A stretch of 64,000 nt of DNA from Halomonas daqiaonensis (GTDB lineage Bacteria > Pseudomonadota > Gammaproteobacteria > Pseudomonadales > Halomonadaceae). The notes beneath the pieces were generated by a model. That model saw only the letters and a list, made by a program, of their open reading frames with translations. It had not been told where the DNA came from and searched no databases. How positions within the stretch are numbered: position 1 is the stretch's first letter; each line of letters opens with the position of its first letter. The stretch spans positions 180,279 to 244,278 of the forward strand of contig NZ_FOBC01000002.1 in the NCBI RefSeq assembly GCF_900109725.1, read 5' to 3'. The translations under genes were made by a program, and so were the position numbers. Of this stretch, positions 47,304-56,877 are shown piece by piece.

Positions 47304-49124
47304 TCACGCCTCGACCTCGCGGTACTGGTATGCCTGCTGGCTGAACAACTCGCAGTAAATGCCCCCCAGTCGAATCAGCTCGTCGTGGGTGCCGGCCTCA
47401 CGAATCTCTCCATCGTCGAGCACATAAATGTAGTCCGCCATGCGCACGGTGGAAAGGCGGTGACTGATCACCAGGGCGGCACGATGGTCGATCCGCTCGC
47501 GAAAGTTGGCGAACAGATCGAACTCGGCCCCGGGGTCGAGAGCGCTGGTCGGCTCATCGAGGATGATCACTTCGGACTGGTGCATGAAGGCGCGGGCCAG
47601 GGCCACCTTCTGCCACTGGCCGATGCTGAGCTCCTGGCCATCGTCGAACATGCGGGTAAGCGGCGTGTCGTAGCCGCTATGCAAGGAGCGAACGAAGGGG
47701 TCCGCCCCCGACTTGTTTCCTGCCGCCTCGACCAGCGGCGTATCCTCGGGCTGACGGATATCACCGTAGCGAATGTTGCTGCGTACCGTGTCGGCATACT
47801 TGCCGTAGTCCTGGAAGATCACGCTGAACTTGCGCCGGTAGTCGTCGAGGGAGTACTCCCGGGCGTCGACCCCATCCAGGGTGATACGCCCCGAACTGGG
47901 GTCGTAGAGGCGACAGAGCAGCTTGATCAGTGACGTCTTGCCGGAGCCATTGGCACCCACCAGAGCAACCACCTGGCCCGGCCGAATAGCGAGGTCGATG
48001 TTACGCAGCACTTCCCGGGTGGTGCCGGGGTAGCGAAAGCCTACGTTCTCGAAGCACACTCCCCCTCTCATGCGCGAAGGTAGCGGCCTGGGATCGACGG
48101 GCTCCGATATGACCGGACGCACATCGAGAAACTCGAACAGCAGGCCGATATAGAGATGGTCCTCGTAGAGCCGCGACAGTTGACCCACCAGTTCCTGACC
48201 CATGGACTGGGCGCGCTGAAACACCAGCAGGAAAAGCACCAGGTCACCGACACTGTTGCGGCCTTCCGAGGTCTCCCATGCCAGAAAGCCCAGTGCCGAG
48301 AAGAATGCCGCCGTGGCCACCGCCGACACGCCCACCTCGACAAGGGTGCGCTGACGACTGATGGCCAGCCTTTCCCGCCGAATCAGAGCTTTCAGTTCAT
48401 CGTATCGCTCGCTCAGGAAGTCACCCAGCTGATTGAGACGCAGCTCCTTGGCGTTGATATCCGAGGTCAACAGCCAATCCAGATAGCCCGCCCGGCGCTC
48501 CATCTGGGTCCGCTTGCGTTGCCAATCATAGAGCCTGCGTGTGAAGCGCAGCCTGACCAGCAGCGCCGGCACGATGGCCACTAGCAGAAGCGGCAGCAGC
48601 ATCCAGTTGATGGTGGCCAGCAGCACCACGATGGCGGCCAGCATCAGCGTATTCTTGAACAGTAACATCAGGTTGTTGACGACCTGCACCGGTCGCTGGC
48701 TGCCGGACTGCCGGGCACGCTGCAGGGTGTCGAAATAGCGGGGGCTCTCGTAGAAGGCGAGATCCGCATGCACGGCACGCTCGTGGATGTCCTGGTCGAT
48801 CCGCTCGGCTACCAGCAATCCCTGGGTTTCCCTGGCCAGCCCGGAAAAGCCCCGGGCAGCCAGAAATCCCAACGAGCAGAAGCCGGTAGCCGCCACCGTC
48901 CAGAGTACGTCCCGAATGCCGTCAACGGGGCCATCACTGCCCAGCAGCGTGGTCACGACGTCGACGAGTTGCTTGAGCAGGAAGAGCACCGCAAGTCCGA
49001 AGAAAATCTCGAGCACCATCAGGCCGGTAGAAATCAGCGTCCATTTACGGCTACTGGTCCAGAGGATGGGAAAGATTCGCTTCAGGGTGTGCAGCGGCGC
49101 AGTCAGCTTGGCAATCGAAGGCAT
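47304..49124 (-). CDS. ABC transporter, lasso peptide exporter (D protein)
   Basis: A 606-residue half-transporter: six membrane helices in the first 330 residues, then an ATPase with Walker A GANGSGKTS, signature LSIGQWQ and Walker B EVIILDEPTSALD. There is no N-terminal C39 peptidase, consistent with the leader being cut by the separate B2 protein. In lasso clusters this exporter also gives self-immunity. The cyclase gene follows directly; the nucleotidyltransferase gene is 18 bp upstream. Confidence 0.9.
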   Translation of the reverse strand: MPSIAKLTAPLHTLKRIFPILWTSSRKWTLISTGLMVLEIFFGLAVLFLLKQLVDVVTTLLGSDGPVDGIRDVLWTVAATGFCSLGFLAARGFSGLARETQGLLVAERIDQDIHERAVHADLAFYESPRYFDTLQRARQSGSQRPVQVVNNLMLLFKNTLMLAAIVVLLATINWMLLPLLLVAIVPALLVRLRFTRRLYDWQRKRTQMERRAGYLDWLLTSDINAKELRLNQLGDFLSERYDELKALIRRERLAISRQRTLVEVGVSAVATAAFFSALGFLAWETSEGRNSVGDLVLFLLVFQRAQSMGQELVGQLSRLYEDHLYIGLLFEFLDVRPVISEPVDPRPLPSRMRGGVCFENVGFRYPGTTREVLRNIDLAIRPGQVVALVGANGSGKTSLIKLLCRLYDPSSGRITLDGVDAREYSLDDYRRKFSVIFQDYGKYADTVRSNIRYGDIRQPEDTPLVEAAGNKSGADPFVRSLHSGYDTPLTRMFDDGQELSIGQWQKVALARAFMHQSEVIILDEPTSALDPGAEFDLFANFRERIDHRAALVISHRLSTVRMADYIYVLDDGEIREAGTHDELIRLGGIYCELFSQQAYQYREVEA

Positions 49125-49142
49125 GACCCTTCCTGGAGCTAG

Positions 49143-50339
49143 TCAGTATCGGGATAGGTGCCAGCGGCGACGGCACGCCCGCCAGAGTCGAAGGGGACCA
49201 TACAGCCAGTGCCAGCGGGGCGACAAAGGCCACTCTTGAAAGAGGTCATACTTCGGGCGGAAGATACGCAGCCAGCCCAGCAGCTTCCAGCGAAGCCGGT
49301 GGCCACGATCCGTCTGCCAGTGAAAGGCAAAATCAAGGGTCGACCTCTTGCTGACCAGTCGACGCTCGAACTCCCGGTCCCCCTGCATGGCCTCCAGCGA
49401 AAGTTTCAAGAGTTCATCGACCCGCTCATCGTGGTAACCCTGAGGTTCGAACTCAGGCGAGCTCAGCACCTCGGCCATCTTCAGGCACGACTCGACCGTG
49501 GCGCTCAGCCCGTGACGAGCGGCACAGGCGAGGACCGCCTGACGATCAAAGCCAGGATGGCGCTGAATGGCATCGATATCCACCAGCCAGTGCAGGCGCG
49601 ACCAGAAATGCCTGGTGTGGTGCCAGCAGACATAGACGAAGAGCTCAGCGGTCGGCAGTACGGCCACGTCAGTGTTACCGACGCGAATCAGCTCTGCCCT
49701 ATCGATCAGCGCTCGAGAATCGTACACCGTGCCGATCTTATCGATCTGCGAATGGAATTCGATAATCACACCGCGCGGCGAGAACAGGGAGATCACATCA
49801 TAGAAACGCGCCACGAACATCAAACTGACGGGATCATCCGCCAGATCCTGGGGATTCAGAGGCCGATAACCCTCTGCCAGGGCATGAGCCAGCAGCGCTG
49901 CCATTCGCTCCCTGGGCACCAGGATGTCGATATCGCGACAGAAACGCATTGCAGGCTCGTCATAATAGCGCGCAGCCAGGGATGGCCCCTTGAAGGTCAC
50001 GTAAGGAATGTCCAACGGTACCAGCAGCTGCTGGTGGATTTCTCCCAGACTGGTCGCAACGTTCAGACCATGTCGATAGAGCGACAAAACCTGCTGCTTC
50101 ATCAGCGCAAGCTGTTCGGCAGGCAGCGAAGGAGGCTGAAGGTGGCGCAGGTGGCGGTACGCCAGAGGAAGGATGAAGCGATGGGTAGCGATGAGGCGAA
50201 ACCCCTCCCAGTCCTCTACCGCTCGGCAAAGCGACTGTGCTTCCCTGGCCTGGTCGTCGTCAAGCTCCAACCGGGCCAACAGCAGCAACAAGCGAAATTC
50301 GGTGCTCAGTGCTGGTGATCGAGATGGGAATGCTGTCAT
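49143..50339 (-). CDS. Nucleotidyltransferase-family protein of the lasso cluster
   Basis: A 398-residue protein of the family of large nucleotidyltransferases often found in RiPP clusters. The core (110-145) reads IPYVTFKGPSLAARYYDEPA then RFCRDIDILVPRE, where the DxD pair (136 and 138) should bind metal. A basic C-terminus (RLWRACRRRWHLSRY) follows. These proteins accompany some kinase-containing lasso clusters, where a role in adding a group to the phosphorylated peptide has been proposed. It is the first gene of the minus-strand lasso unit, facing the PqqD gene. Confidence 0.82.
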   Translation of the reverse strand: MTAFPSRSPALSTEFRLLLLLARLELDDDQAREAQSLCRAVEDWEGFRLIATHRFILPLAYRHLRHLQPPSLPAEQLALMKQQVLSLYRHGLNVATSLGEIHQQLLVPLDIPYVTFKGPSLAARYYDEPAMRFCRDIDILVPRERMAALLAHALAEGYRPLNPQDLADDPVSLMFVARFYDVISLFSPRGVIIEFHSQIDKIGTVYDSRALIDRAELIRVGNTDVAVLPTAELFVYVCWHHTRHFWSRLHWLVDIDAIQRHPGFDRQAVLACAARHGLSATVESCLKMAEVLSSPEFEPQGYHDERVDELLKLSLEAMQGDREFERRLVSKRSTLDFAFHWQTDRGHRLRWKLLGWLRIFRPKYDLFQEWPLSPRWHWLYGPLRLWRACRRRWHLSRY

Positions 50340-50519
50340 GTCCTATCCTTGCTGAGGATGCTACCAGCCCCTTGGTGACGCAGGAGCCTCACATGTGGAG
50401 GAAGACGAAGAAAGAAATACGCCCAAAGCGATGGCAATATCGGTCGCTTTGGTTAGAATCGTATTAGAATCGTATTAGAATCGTATTAGAATCGAAACAT
50501 CATCGAGAGCTTACATCAC
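50340..50519. promoter_or_regulatory. Divergent control region of the lasso cluster with tandem repeats
   Basis: A 9-bp inverted repeat (CCAAAGCGA at 50423-50431, TCGCTTTGG at 50444-50452) is followed at once by an 11-bp tandem array, TTAGAATCGTA, with three full copies and a fourth of nine bases (50453-50494). Each copy holds TAGAAT, one mismatch from a -10 box. The array ends 25 bp before the PqqD start. The period equals about one helical turn, so all copies face the same side of the DNA. It probably controls both directions. Confidence 0.6.
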
Positions 50520-50813
50520 ATGTCAAATCCATTACTAGAAAATACCGCTTTACTGGTAAGAACCCCGAATCTGATAGCCGCTGATCTGGACGGTGAACTG
50601 GTCATGATGGATGCCCAAGCGGGCTGCTATTATGGTATCTCAGGCGTGGGAACGCGCGCATTCGAGCTGCTGGAAACACCGATCAGTATCGATGGTCTTG
50701 TCGAAATCATCACTCATGAGTACGAAGTAGGCCCAGAAACCTGCCGCCGGGAAATGCAGGCATTTGTTCAGGCGCTGATGGAAAACGGCCTGGTTCGGCC
50801 AGTAAGCCAGTAG
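50520..50813 (+). CDS. PqqD-type lasso peptide recognition protein (B1)
   Basis: A 97-residue PqqD-family protein, the RiPP recognition element that binds the leader and brings it to the peptidase. The family pattern is LDGELVMMDAQAGCYYGIS, then TRAFELLETPISIDGLVEII and MQAFVQALMENGLV. It is followed 94 bp later by B2 in the same direction. Together with the fused PqqD domain at 42.6 kb the cluster has two such elements. Confidence 0.9.
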   Translation: MSNPLLENTALLVRTPNLIAADLDGELVMMDAQAGCYYGISGVGTRAFELLETPISIDGLVEIITHEYEVGPETCRREMQAFVQALMENGLVRPVSQ

Positions 50814-50907
50814 TGCTTCAGACGACTGCCGGCACCTCCTCAGGCGCAGACAACCAAGCCGATACCTCCTATCGTCTCGGGGCGCCTTGGCCGCGGATCC
50901 TTACAAG

Positions 50908-51387
50908 ATGAATTCATACCGGTGCCGCATCGTTTCCCTGCTGAAAAAGCCAGTGTTCACCAGAACCTGGCTGCTGCCTGTGTGGATAATTCTGGGCATC
51001 AGCCGCCTGGTCATACTGACACTGTCTTTCCGGCGGCTCGCACCCTTTCTAGGCCATTCGGTTGGCCTTCAAGCCTATACTCACCTGCTCACGTCGCCAC
51101 AGGAAAGGCGGGCCGTCCAGATTTCCCATGTAATTCACCTGGCATCGCGATATTGTCCATGGGTGGCCAACTGCTTTCCTCAAGCCGTAACGGCACGCCT
51201 GATGCTCGGGCTTTTTCGCATCCCCTATGCGCTCTACTTTGGCCTGGCCAGGGACAGAAAAATCGGCGAATTCAAGGCTCACGCCTGGGTGATGGCTGGA
51301 CGGGTCCCAGTATCCGGTGGTCATGGTTTCACTGACTATACGGTGGTGGGGTGTTATCTCAAAAAGATAGATAGTGAGCCAGCCTGA
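50908..51387 (+). CDS. Lasso peptide leader peptidase, transglutaminase-like (B2)
   Basis: A 159-residue protein of the lasso B2 cysteine-protease family. The catalytic Cys is Cys89 (WVANCFPQAVTARLML) and His is His125 (EFKAHAWVMAG), matching the family spacing; the third acidic residue is not certain. The first 45 residues are hydrophobic and basic, as often in B2. ATG 50908 is chosen; a TTG at 50887 in frame has no better ribosome site. It cleaves the leader before ring closure. Confidence 0.88.
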   Translation: MNSYRCRIVSLLKKPVFTRTWLLPVWIILGISRLVILTLSFRRLAPFLGHSVGLQAYTHLLTSPQERRAVQISHVIHLASRYCPWVANCFPQAVTARLMLGLFRIPYALYFGLARDRKIGEFKAHAWVMAGRVPVSGGHGFTDYTVVGCYLKKIDSEPA

Positions 51388-51458
51388 TCACTTGAAACTC
51401 TCTGTATTTACCCTCGCCATGAGGTGATGAGATTACATCTCGGGATGTGTGCCTGCGG

Positions 51459-52736
<1,278 letters not shown>

Positions 52737-52758
52737 GTAGTTGTTCCTTCACGAAAGA

Positions 52759-53955
52759 TCATGACTTGATCCCAGCCTCCTCCATCACCTCTTGCAGCAC
52801 CTCGCAGGTCTTGTCGATCTCGGCATTGGTCAGCGTGGGGTGGCAGAGGAACATCAAGCTGGTCTCTCCCAGTTCCTTGGCAACGGGCAGCGGTTGCTCA
52901 GGGCGCCAGCCGGTGCCGTCGAAGGCCATTTCCCGGTAGACCTCGGAGCAGGAGCCGGAAAAGCACGGCACGCCCCGCTCCACCATCGCCTGCTGGATAC
53001 GATCGCGGCCCCAGCCTTCTATCAGCTGTTCAGGTTCGACGAACAGATAGCACTTATAGGCGGCGTGCTCTATATGATCGGGTATCTGTGGCACTCGCAG
53101 CCCGTGGCTTTCAGAGGCCACCTGCCATATACGCTCGGCATTGGCCCGGCGTGCCGCCGACCAGGCAGGCATTCGCTGCAGTTGAATACGCCCGATAACG
53201 GCCTGCATCTCAGTCAGTCGCCAGTTGGTACCGAAGCTTTCATGCAGCCAACGGAAACCCTGCGGGTGCTCGCGTTCATACACCGCCTCCCAGCTCTTGC
53301 CGTGGTCCTTGTAAGCCCACATCTTGCGCCACAGCACCTCGTCACCAGTGGTGACCATGCCGCCTTCACCGCCAGTGGTCATTATCTTGTCCTGGCAGAA
53401 GGACCAGCAGCCGACATGGCCGATACTGCCCACGCTGCGCCCGCGGTAGCGTGCCCCATGGGCCTGGGCGCAATCCTCGATCACGAAGAGTCCGTGCTGC
53501 TCGGCCAGTGCCATCAGCGCCTCCATCTCGCAGGGCCAGCCGGCCAGGTGCACGGTGATGATCGCTCGAGTGTTGGGCGTGATCTTCTCCCCCACCGTCT
53601 CGGCGGTAATATTCTGGGAATTGCGGTCTACATCGGCAAACACCGGCACCGCCCGCGAGGTGACGATACTGGACACGGAGGCCAAGAAGGTTCGCGAAGT
53701 CACGATCACCTCGTCGCGCCACCTGCCATCGCCCTCGCCGATGCCCAGCGCCTTCAGTGCGAGATCCAGCGCCGTGGTGCCATTGGAAACGGCGATGGCA
53801 TAGTCGGTGCTGGCGAAGGCCGCGAACTCACGCTCGAACTCGCGGCCCTCCTGGCCGGTCCAATAGTTCACCTGGTTGGAGAGCAGCACACGCTGAACCG
53901 CCTCAGCCTCCTCCTCGGTGAAGGAGGGCCAGGGAGAAAATGGTGAATTAAGCAT
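52759..53955 (-). CDS. DegT/DnrJ/EryC1/StrS sugar aminotransferase
   Basis: A 398-residue PLP enzyme that aminates a keto-sugar nucleotide. The PLP lysine is in WSFCQDKIMTTGGEGGM, and VSNGTTALDLALKALGIG and FVIEDCAQAHGARYRGRSVG are signatures. It sits 22 bp upstream of the tviB-like gene, so the product may be an amino-uronic acid or another amino sugar. The keto-sugar is not known. Confidence 0.9.
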   Translation of the reverse strand: MLNSPFSPWPSFTEEEAEAVQRVLLSNQVNYWTGQEGREFEREFAAFASTDYAIAVSNGTTALDLALKALGIGEGDGRWRDEVIVTSRTFLASVSSIVTSRAVPVFADVDRNSQNITAETVGEKITPNTRAIITVHLAGWPCEMEALMALAEQHGLFVIEDCAQAHGARYRGRSVGSIGHVGCWSFCQDKIMTTGGEGGMVTTGDEVLWRKMWAYKDHGKSWEAVYEREHPQGFRWLHESFGTNWRLTEMQAVIGRIQLQRMPAWSAARRANAERIWQVASESHGLRVPQIPDHIEHAAYKCYLFVEPEQLIEGWGRDRIQQAMVERGVPCFSGSCSEVYREMAFDGTGWRPEQPLPVAKELGETSLMFLCHPTLTNAEIDKTCEVLQEVMEEAGIKS

Positions 53956-54546
53956 GGATCACTCTATAGAGGCAGAAAGATTAAAGCCAGTTATGTAAAG
54001 TTAAACTAATATTTAGATAGAATTTTATACATCATTTTCGACAAACAACGTAAACAGTGTCAGTTAATTTAGCATTCCACGATGATGAGTTACCGTTCAA
54101 GTCTAGCTCGGCAATATCAGACTCTAGCGCAATCACTTCAAAACCAACCGCATGAAGGACATCCAACAGCTCCTGGACTTTGTACCAATAATTATAAGGC
54201 CCCCTGTCATTCAAAAAACTTAAATTAGGTCGATTATTGTGTTTAAGCCAAGGAATTGATTGCATTTCTCGCTTAGAGAATAAAATTCTCTTTATTAAAT
54301 AAAGGTATGTCAAAAAAATAAAATACTTAGGCTGTGAAAAGCGTCCATCAAAGCAAAGAAAAGAAAATATTACCACCCCGCCTTTTTTGACAATACGATA
54401 GACTTCTTTTAATGCCCTTTCCCTCTTAAAATTACTATCAATAAAGCAAATTATTTGCTGCAAGTAAACAGCCTGATCAAAACTATTATCTCCATATGGC
54501 AAGAATGAAGCATCTTGAACATAAAAAGAAATCCCTTTCCCTTGCT

Positions 54547-55589
54547 TTCGTTTACCTGATTACGCATAAGAGTCAGCCATCTTCAAGAACCGGTACGGCA
54601 TCGGCGGCGTTCTCGCCGCCACCGTCAGAAAGCGCGGGATCATGGCCTTGAGGTCATAGCGCCGATTGAACCGATACTCGAACTCGGCCAGGTAGCGTGG
54701 GGCATGCTGCCCGCGGATGGCATGGTAAGTGCCGGTGATGGCGTTCTTGACGTTGCCCAGCAGGGTGTTGACCCAGTTGAACTCGGGGTTCTCCACACTG
54801 GCACGCCCACCCCCGGTAATGTGGCAGTCATGGACGTAGAGGGGCGTGTCGAAGGCTCGGAAACACCCGAGGCCATCGCTGATGACCTGGCTCCCGGGGG
54901 CAATGGCCTGTTGGGCGTAGCGTCGGATCTCGGTGAGGGTGAAGCCGCTCACCCGGCGAAGCTGAACACGCAGTGGGTGGCCTTCCGCATCGGTTTGTAC
55001 GGCCGCCAGGAACGGTAACTTGTGCTCAGCGCCGCGCCCGCGCTTTCCCGGCCGTTCCCCGCCCAAGTAGGCATCATCCAGCTCGATGCGTCCGGAGAGC
55101 TTCTCTCCCTGGTTGCGCTCGTGCATGACCTGCAGCAGCTTGTGCTTGAGCTTCCAGGCGATGTTGTAGCTGACGCCGAGCTCCCGGGACAGCTGCAGCG
55201 CTGAGATGCCGCTCTTGCGCTGGGTCAGCAGATAGATGGCCAGAAACCAGGTGGTCAACGGCAGGTGTGTGGCATGGAAGATGGTACCGGCGGTCAGCGC
55301 GGTCTGATGATGGCAGCGATGGCACTGGTAGAGCCCCCGCGACAGCCGGCAGGCCGTGGTGTTGCCACAGTCGGGGCACACAAACCCCTTGGGCCAGCGA
55401 TGCTGGAAGAGGGCTGCTTGGCATTGCGCTTCCGTGCCGTACTGCTCGAGAAACGCCGGCAACGACAGGCCGGGCTGGAACTGAATAGGATTGCGTGCCA
55501 TGACGTCACCTCCTCTACTGGACATAACATCAGTATAGAAGAGACTGGCGGGATGGTGGCTGATCAACATGAGTAATCAGGTTCGTTTA
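54547..55589. mobile_element. IS1595-family insertion sequence with 8-bp target duplication
   Basis: A complete 1027-bp element at 54555-55581. Terminal repeats begin CCTGATTAC(G/T)CAT and share TCAGCCA a little further in. It is flanked by the exact 8-bp duplication TTCGTTTA (54547-54554 and 55582-55589). Element size and 8-bp duplication fit the IS1595 family. The intact transposase and target repeats indicate a recent insertion. Confidence 0.92.
54560..55501 (-). CDS. IS1595-family transposase
   Basis: A 313-residue transposase from MARNPIQFQPGLSL (an in-frame start at 55570 is less likely). An N-terminal zinc ribbon has Cys-x2-Cys pairs (FVCPDCGNTT and YQCHRCHHQT). The ISXO2-like DDE core shows ELDDAYLGGERPGKRGRG, QVISDGLGCF and LAEFEYRFNRRYDL. 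All catalytic segments are present and the frame is intact, so it is probably active. Confidence 0.92.
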   Translation of the reverse strand: MARNPIQFQPGLSLPAFLEQYGTEAQCQAALFQHRWPKGFVCPDCGNTTACRLSRGLYQCHRCHHQTALTAGTIFHATHLPLTTWFLAIYLLTQRKSGISALQLSRELGVSYNIAWKLKHKLLQVMHERNQGEKLSGRIELDDAYLGGERPGKRGRGAEHKLPFLAAVQTDAEGHPLRVQLRRVSGFTLTEIRRYAQQAIAPGSQVISDGLGCFRAFDTPLYVHDCHITGGGRASVENPEFNWVNTLLGNVKNAITGTYHAIRGQHAPRYLAEFEYRFNRRYDLKAMIPRFLTVAARTPPMPYRFLKMADSYA

Positions 55590-55907
55590 TTTGCTATATC
55601 AATCATGTTATCCGACAAATCAAACCCATGAAGAGATGCAAATCCCATTTTTTCCATTTCGAATAATATCCGACCTCCCCCTGTCCCTCCCTCTATTGTA
55701 GGCCCGGATTTTTCGAGATATTTTTCTATAAGCTTTCTTTCTTTTTCCTTTAGCCCTTTCAGATTCCCCCACCTTTCTAGCTCTATATTATCGAATACGT
55801 TATCTGCAGAACTCATTTCAGTGCCTCTTAACAATTCATGAGAGAGCCACACGAGAATAAATAAAATATTGAATCACCGCCGATTACTTTACACGCACCA
55901 CTTAAAT

Positions 55908-56761
55908 CTAGGCTTTGTCCGAAAAGTCTGCTCGCAGGCAACGGTCTATGCACGCTAGGCATACCATGGCCCTGAAGCTGCTGGCCAACTTGTCGTACCG
56001 CGTGCAGACCCGGCGTAGTTCTTTGACCCACCCGAAGCAGCGCTCGATGATATTCCTGTCGCGATACCGGGGCTTGTCAAAGCCCCTCGGTGCGCCAGGG
56101 CGTGCCTTGCGCTTCATTTTGCGCCTGGCAATGATGGGCTTCATCCTGTGTCTGTCGCAGTAGCGTCGAAGCGGATCACTGTCATAGCCCTTGTCCGCCA
56201 CGATGAAACGGCAACGCTTGAGCGGTCTGCCTACGGGACCCGCCAGGTGAACGTGCTCCATGGTCGGGACGAAGTGGCGCGTATCCGAGTCCTGCCCCGG
56301 CGACAACGTGAAGGTCAGTGGCCAGCCATGCCGATCACATACCATGTGGATCTTGGTTGTCAGGCCGCCTCTGCTGCGTCCCAGGGCATGGTCTACGGGT
56401 TCGTGGTGCCCCCCTTTTTACCGCCTCCCGAGGCGGCTCGTGTTGCCCGGATCGAGGTCGAGTCGATCATCCACGTGTCGTGATCCATCAGACCATCCTT
56501 GCGGAGTCGCAGCTGGAGCCGAGCCAGGATGGCTTCGAAGGTGCCATCATCGCGCCACTGGCGGAAGCGGTCATAGACCGTCTTCCGAGGGCCGTAGCGT
56601 TCTGGCAAGTCACGCCACTTGGCGCCAGAACAAAGGATCCAGAAGATGCCGTTCAACACCTGACGGTCATCACGGCGCGGACGCCCCATCGTTTGGGGCG
56701 GGGAGACGATATATTCGATCAGGTCCCAACCGTAGTCGGAGATCTCGTAGCGTCCTGCCAT
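55908..56761 (-). CDS. IS5-family transposase (OrfA/OrfB, frameshifted)
   Basis: Two overlapping frames. OrfA (56393-56761, 122 aa, MAGRYEISDYGWDLIEYIV onward) ends just after GGGKKGG. OrfB carries the rest in the -1 frame (HHEPVDHALGRSRGGLTTKIH, then ADKGYDSD and the ERCFGWVKELRRV end). The join lies at AAAAAGGGGGG, a typical slippery sequence, so this is programmed -1 frameshifting rather than decay. The OrfB stop codon TAG (55908-55910) lies outside the element and is formed with the duplicated target TA. Confidence 0.85.
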
Positions 56762-56824
56762 AAGTCACCTATGCAGCTGCGACATAGGTAAAATTAGCAC
56801 ATTCGACTTTTCGGACAAAGCCTA
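55909..56824. mobile_element. IS5-family insertion sequence (IS427-like group)
   Basis: A 912-bp element at 55911-56822 with perfect 18-bp terminal inverted repeats (GGCTTTGTCCGAAAAGTC and its complement). It is flanked by a TA on both sides, the usual short target duplication of this group. It lies between the split methyltransferase gene and a glycosyltransferase gene. Confidence 0.9.
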
Positions 56825-56877
56825 GGTTTTGTTTGAGAAATTCGTACTCTGTTAGCTGATTCCGACTGCCAGGCCGA

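Larger units (their letters stand above)
54032..55816 (-). pseudogene. SAM-dependent methyltransferase gene split by IS1595-family element
   Basis: The N-terminal part (from ATG 55816, MSSADNVFDNIELERWG) has the SAM motif IEGGTGGGRILFEMEKMGFA and ends in the IS at IANKR. The C-terminal part (54032-54546) resumes in frame (KQGKGISFYVQDASFLPYGD). If the IS (54555-55581) and one 8-bp target copy are removed, a 249-residue class I methyltransferase is restored without frameshift. The gene is markedly AT-rich compared with its neighbours, a sign of transfer. As it stands no full-length product can be made. Confidence 0.88.

Noticed and set aside
50453-50494. CRISPR-like repeat array
   Set aside because: The copies are directly adjacent 11-mers without spacers, so it is a tandem repeat.
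55908-56761. IS5-family transposase as a pseudogene
   Set aside because: The only break is a -1 shift at a slippery AAAAAGGGGGG, normal for this group, and both terminal repeats are perfect.
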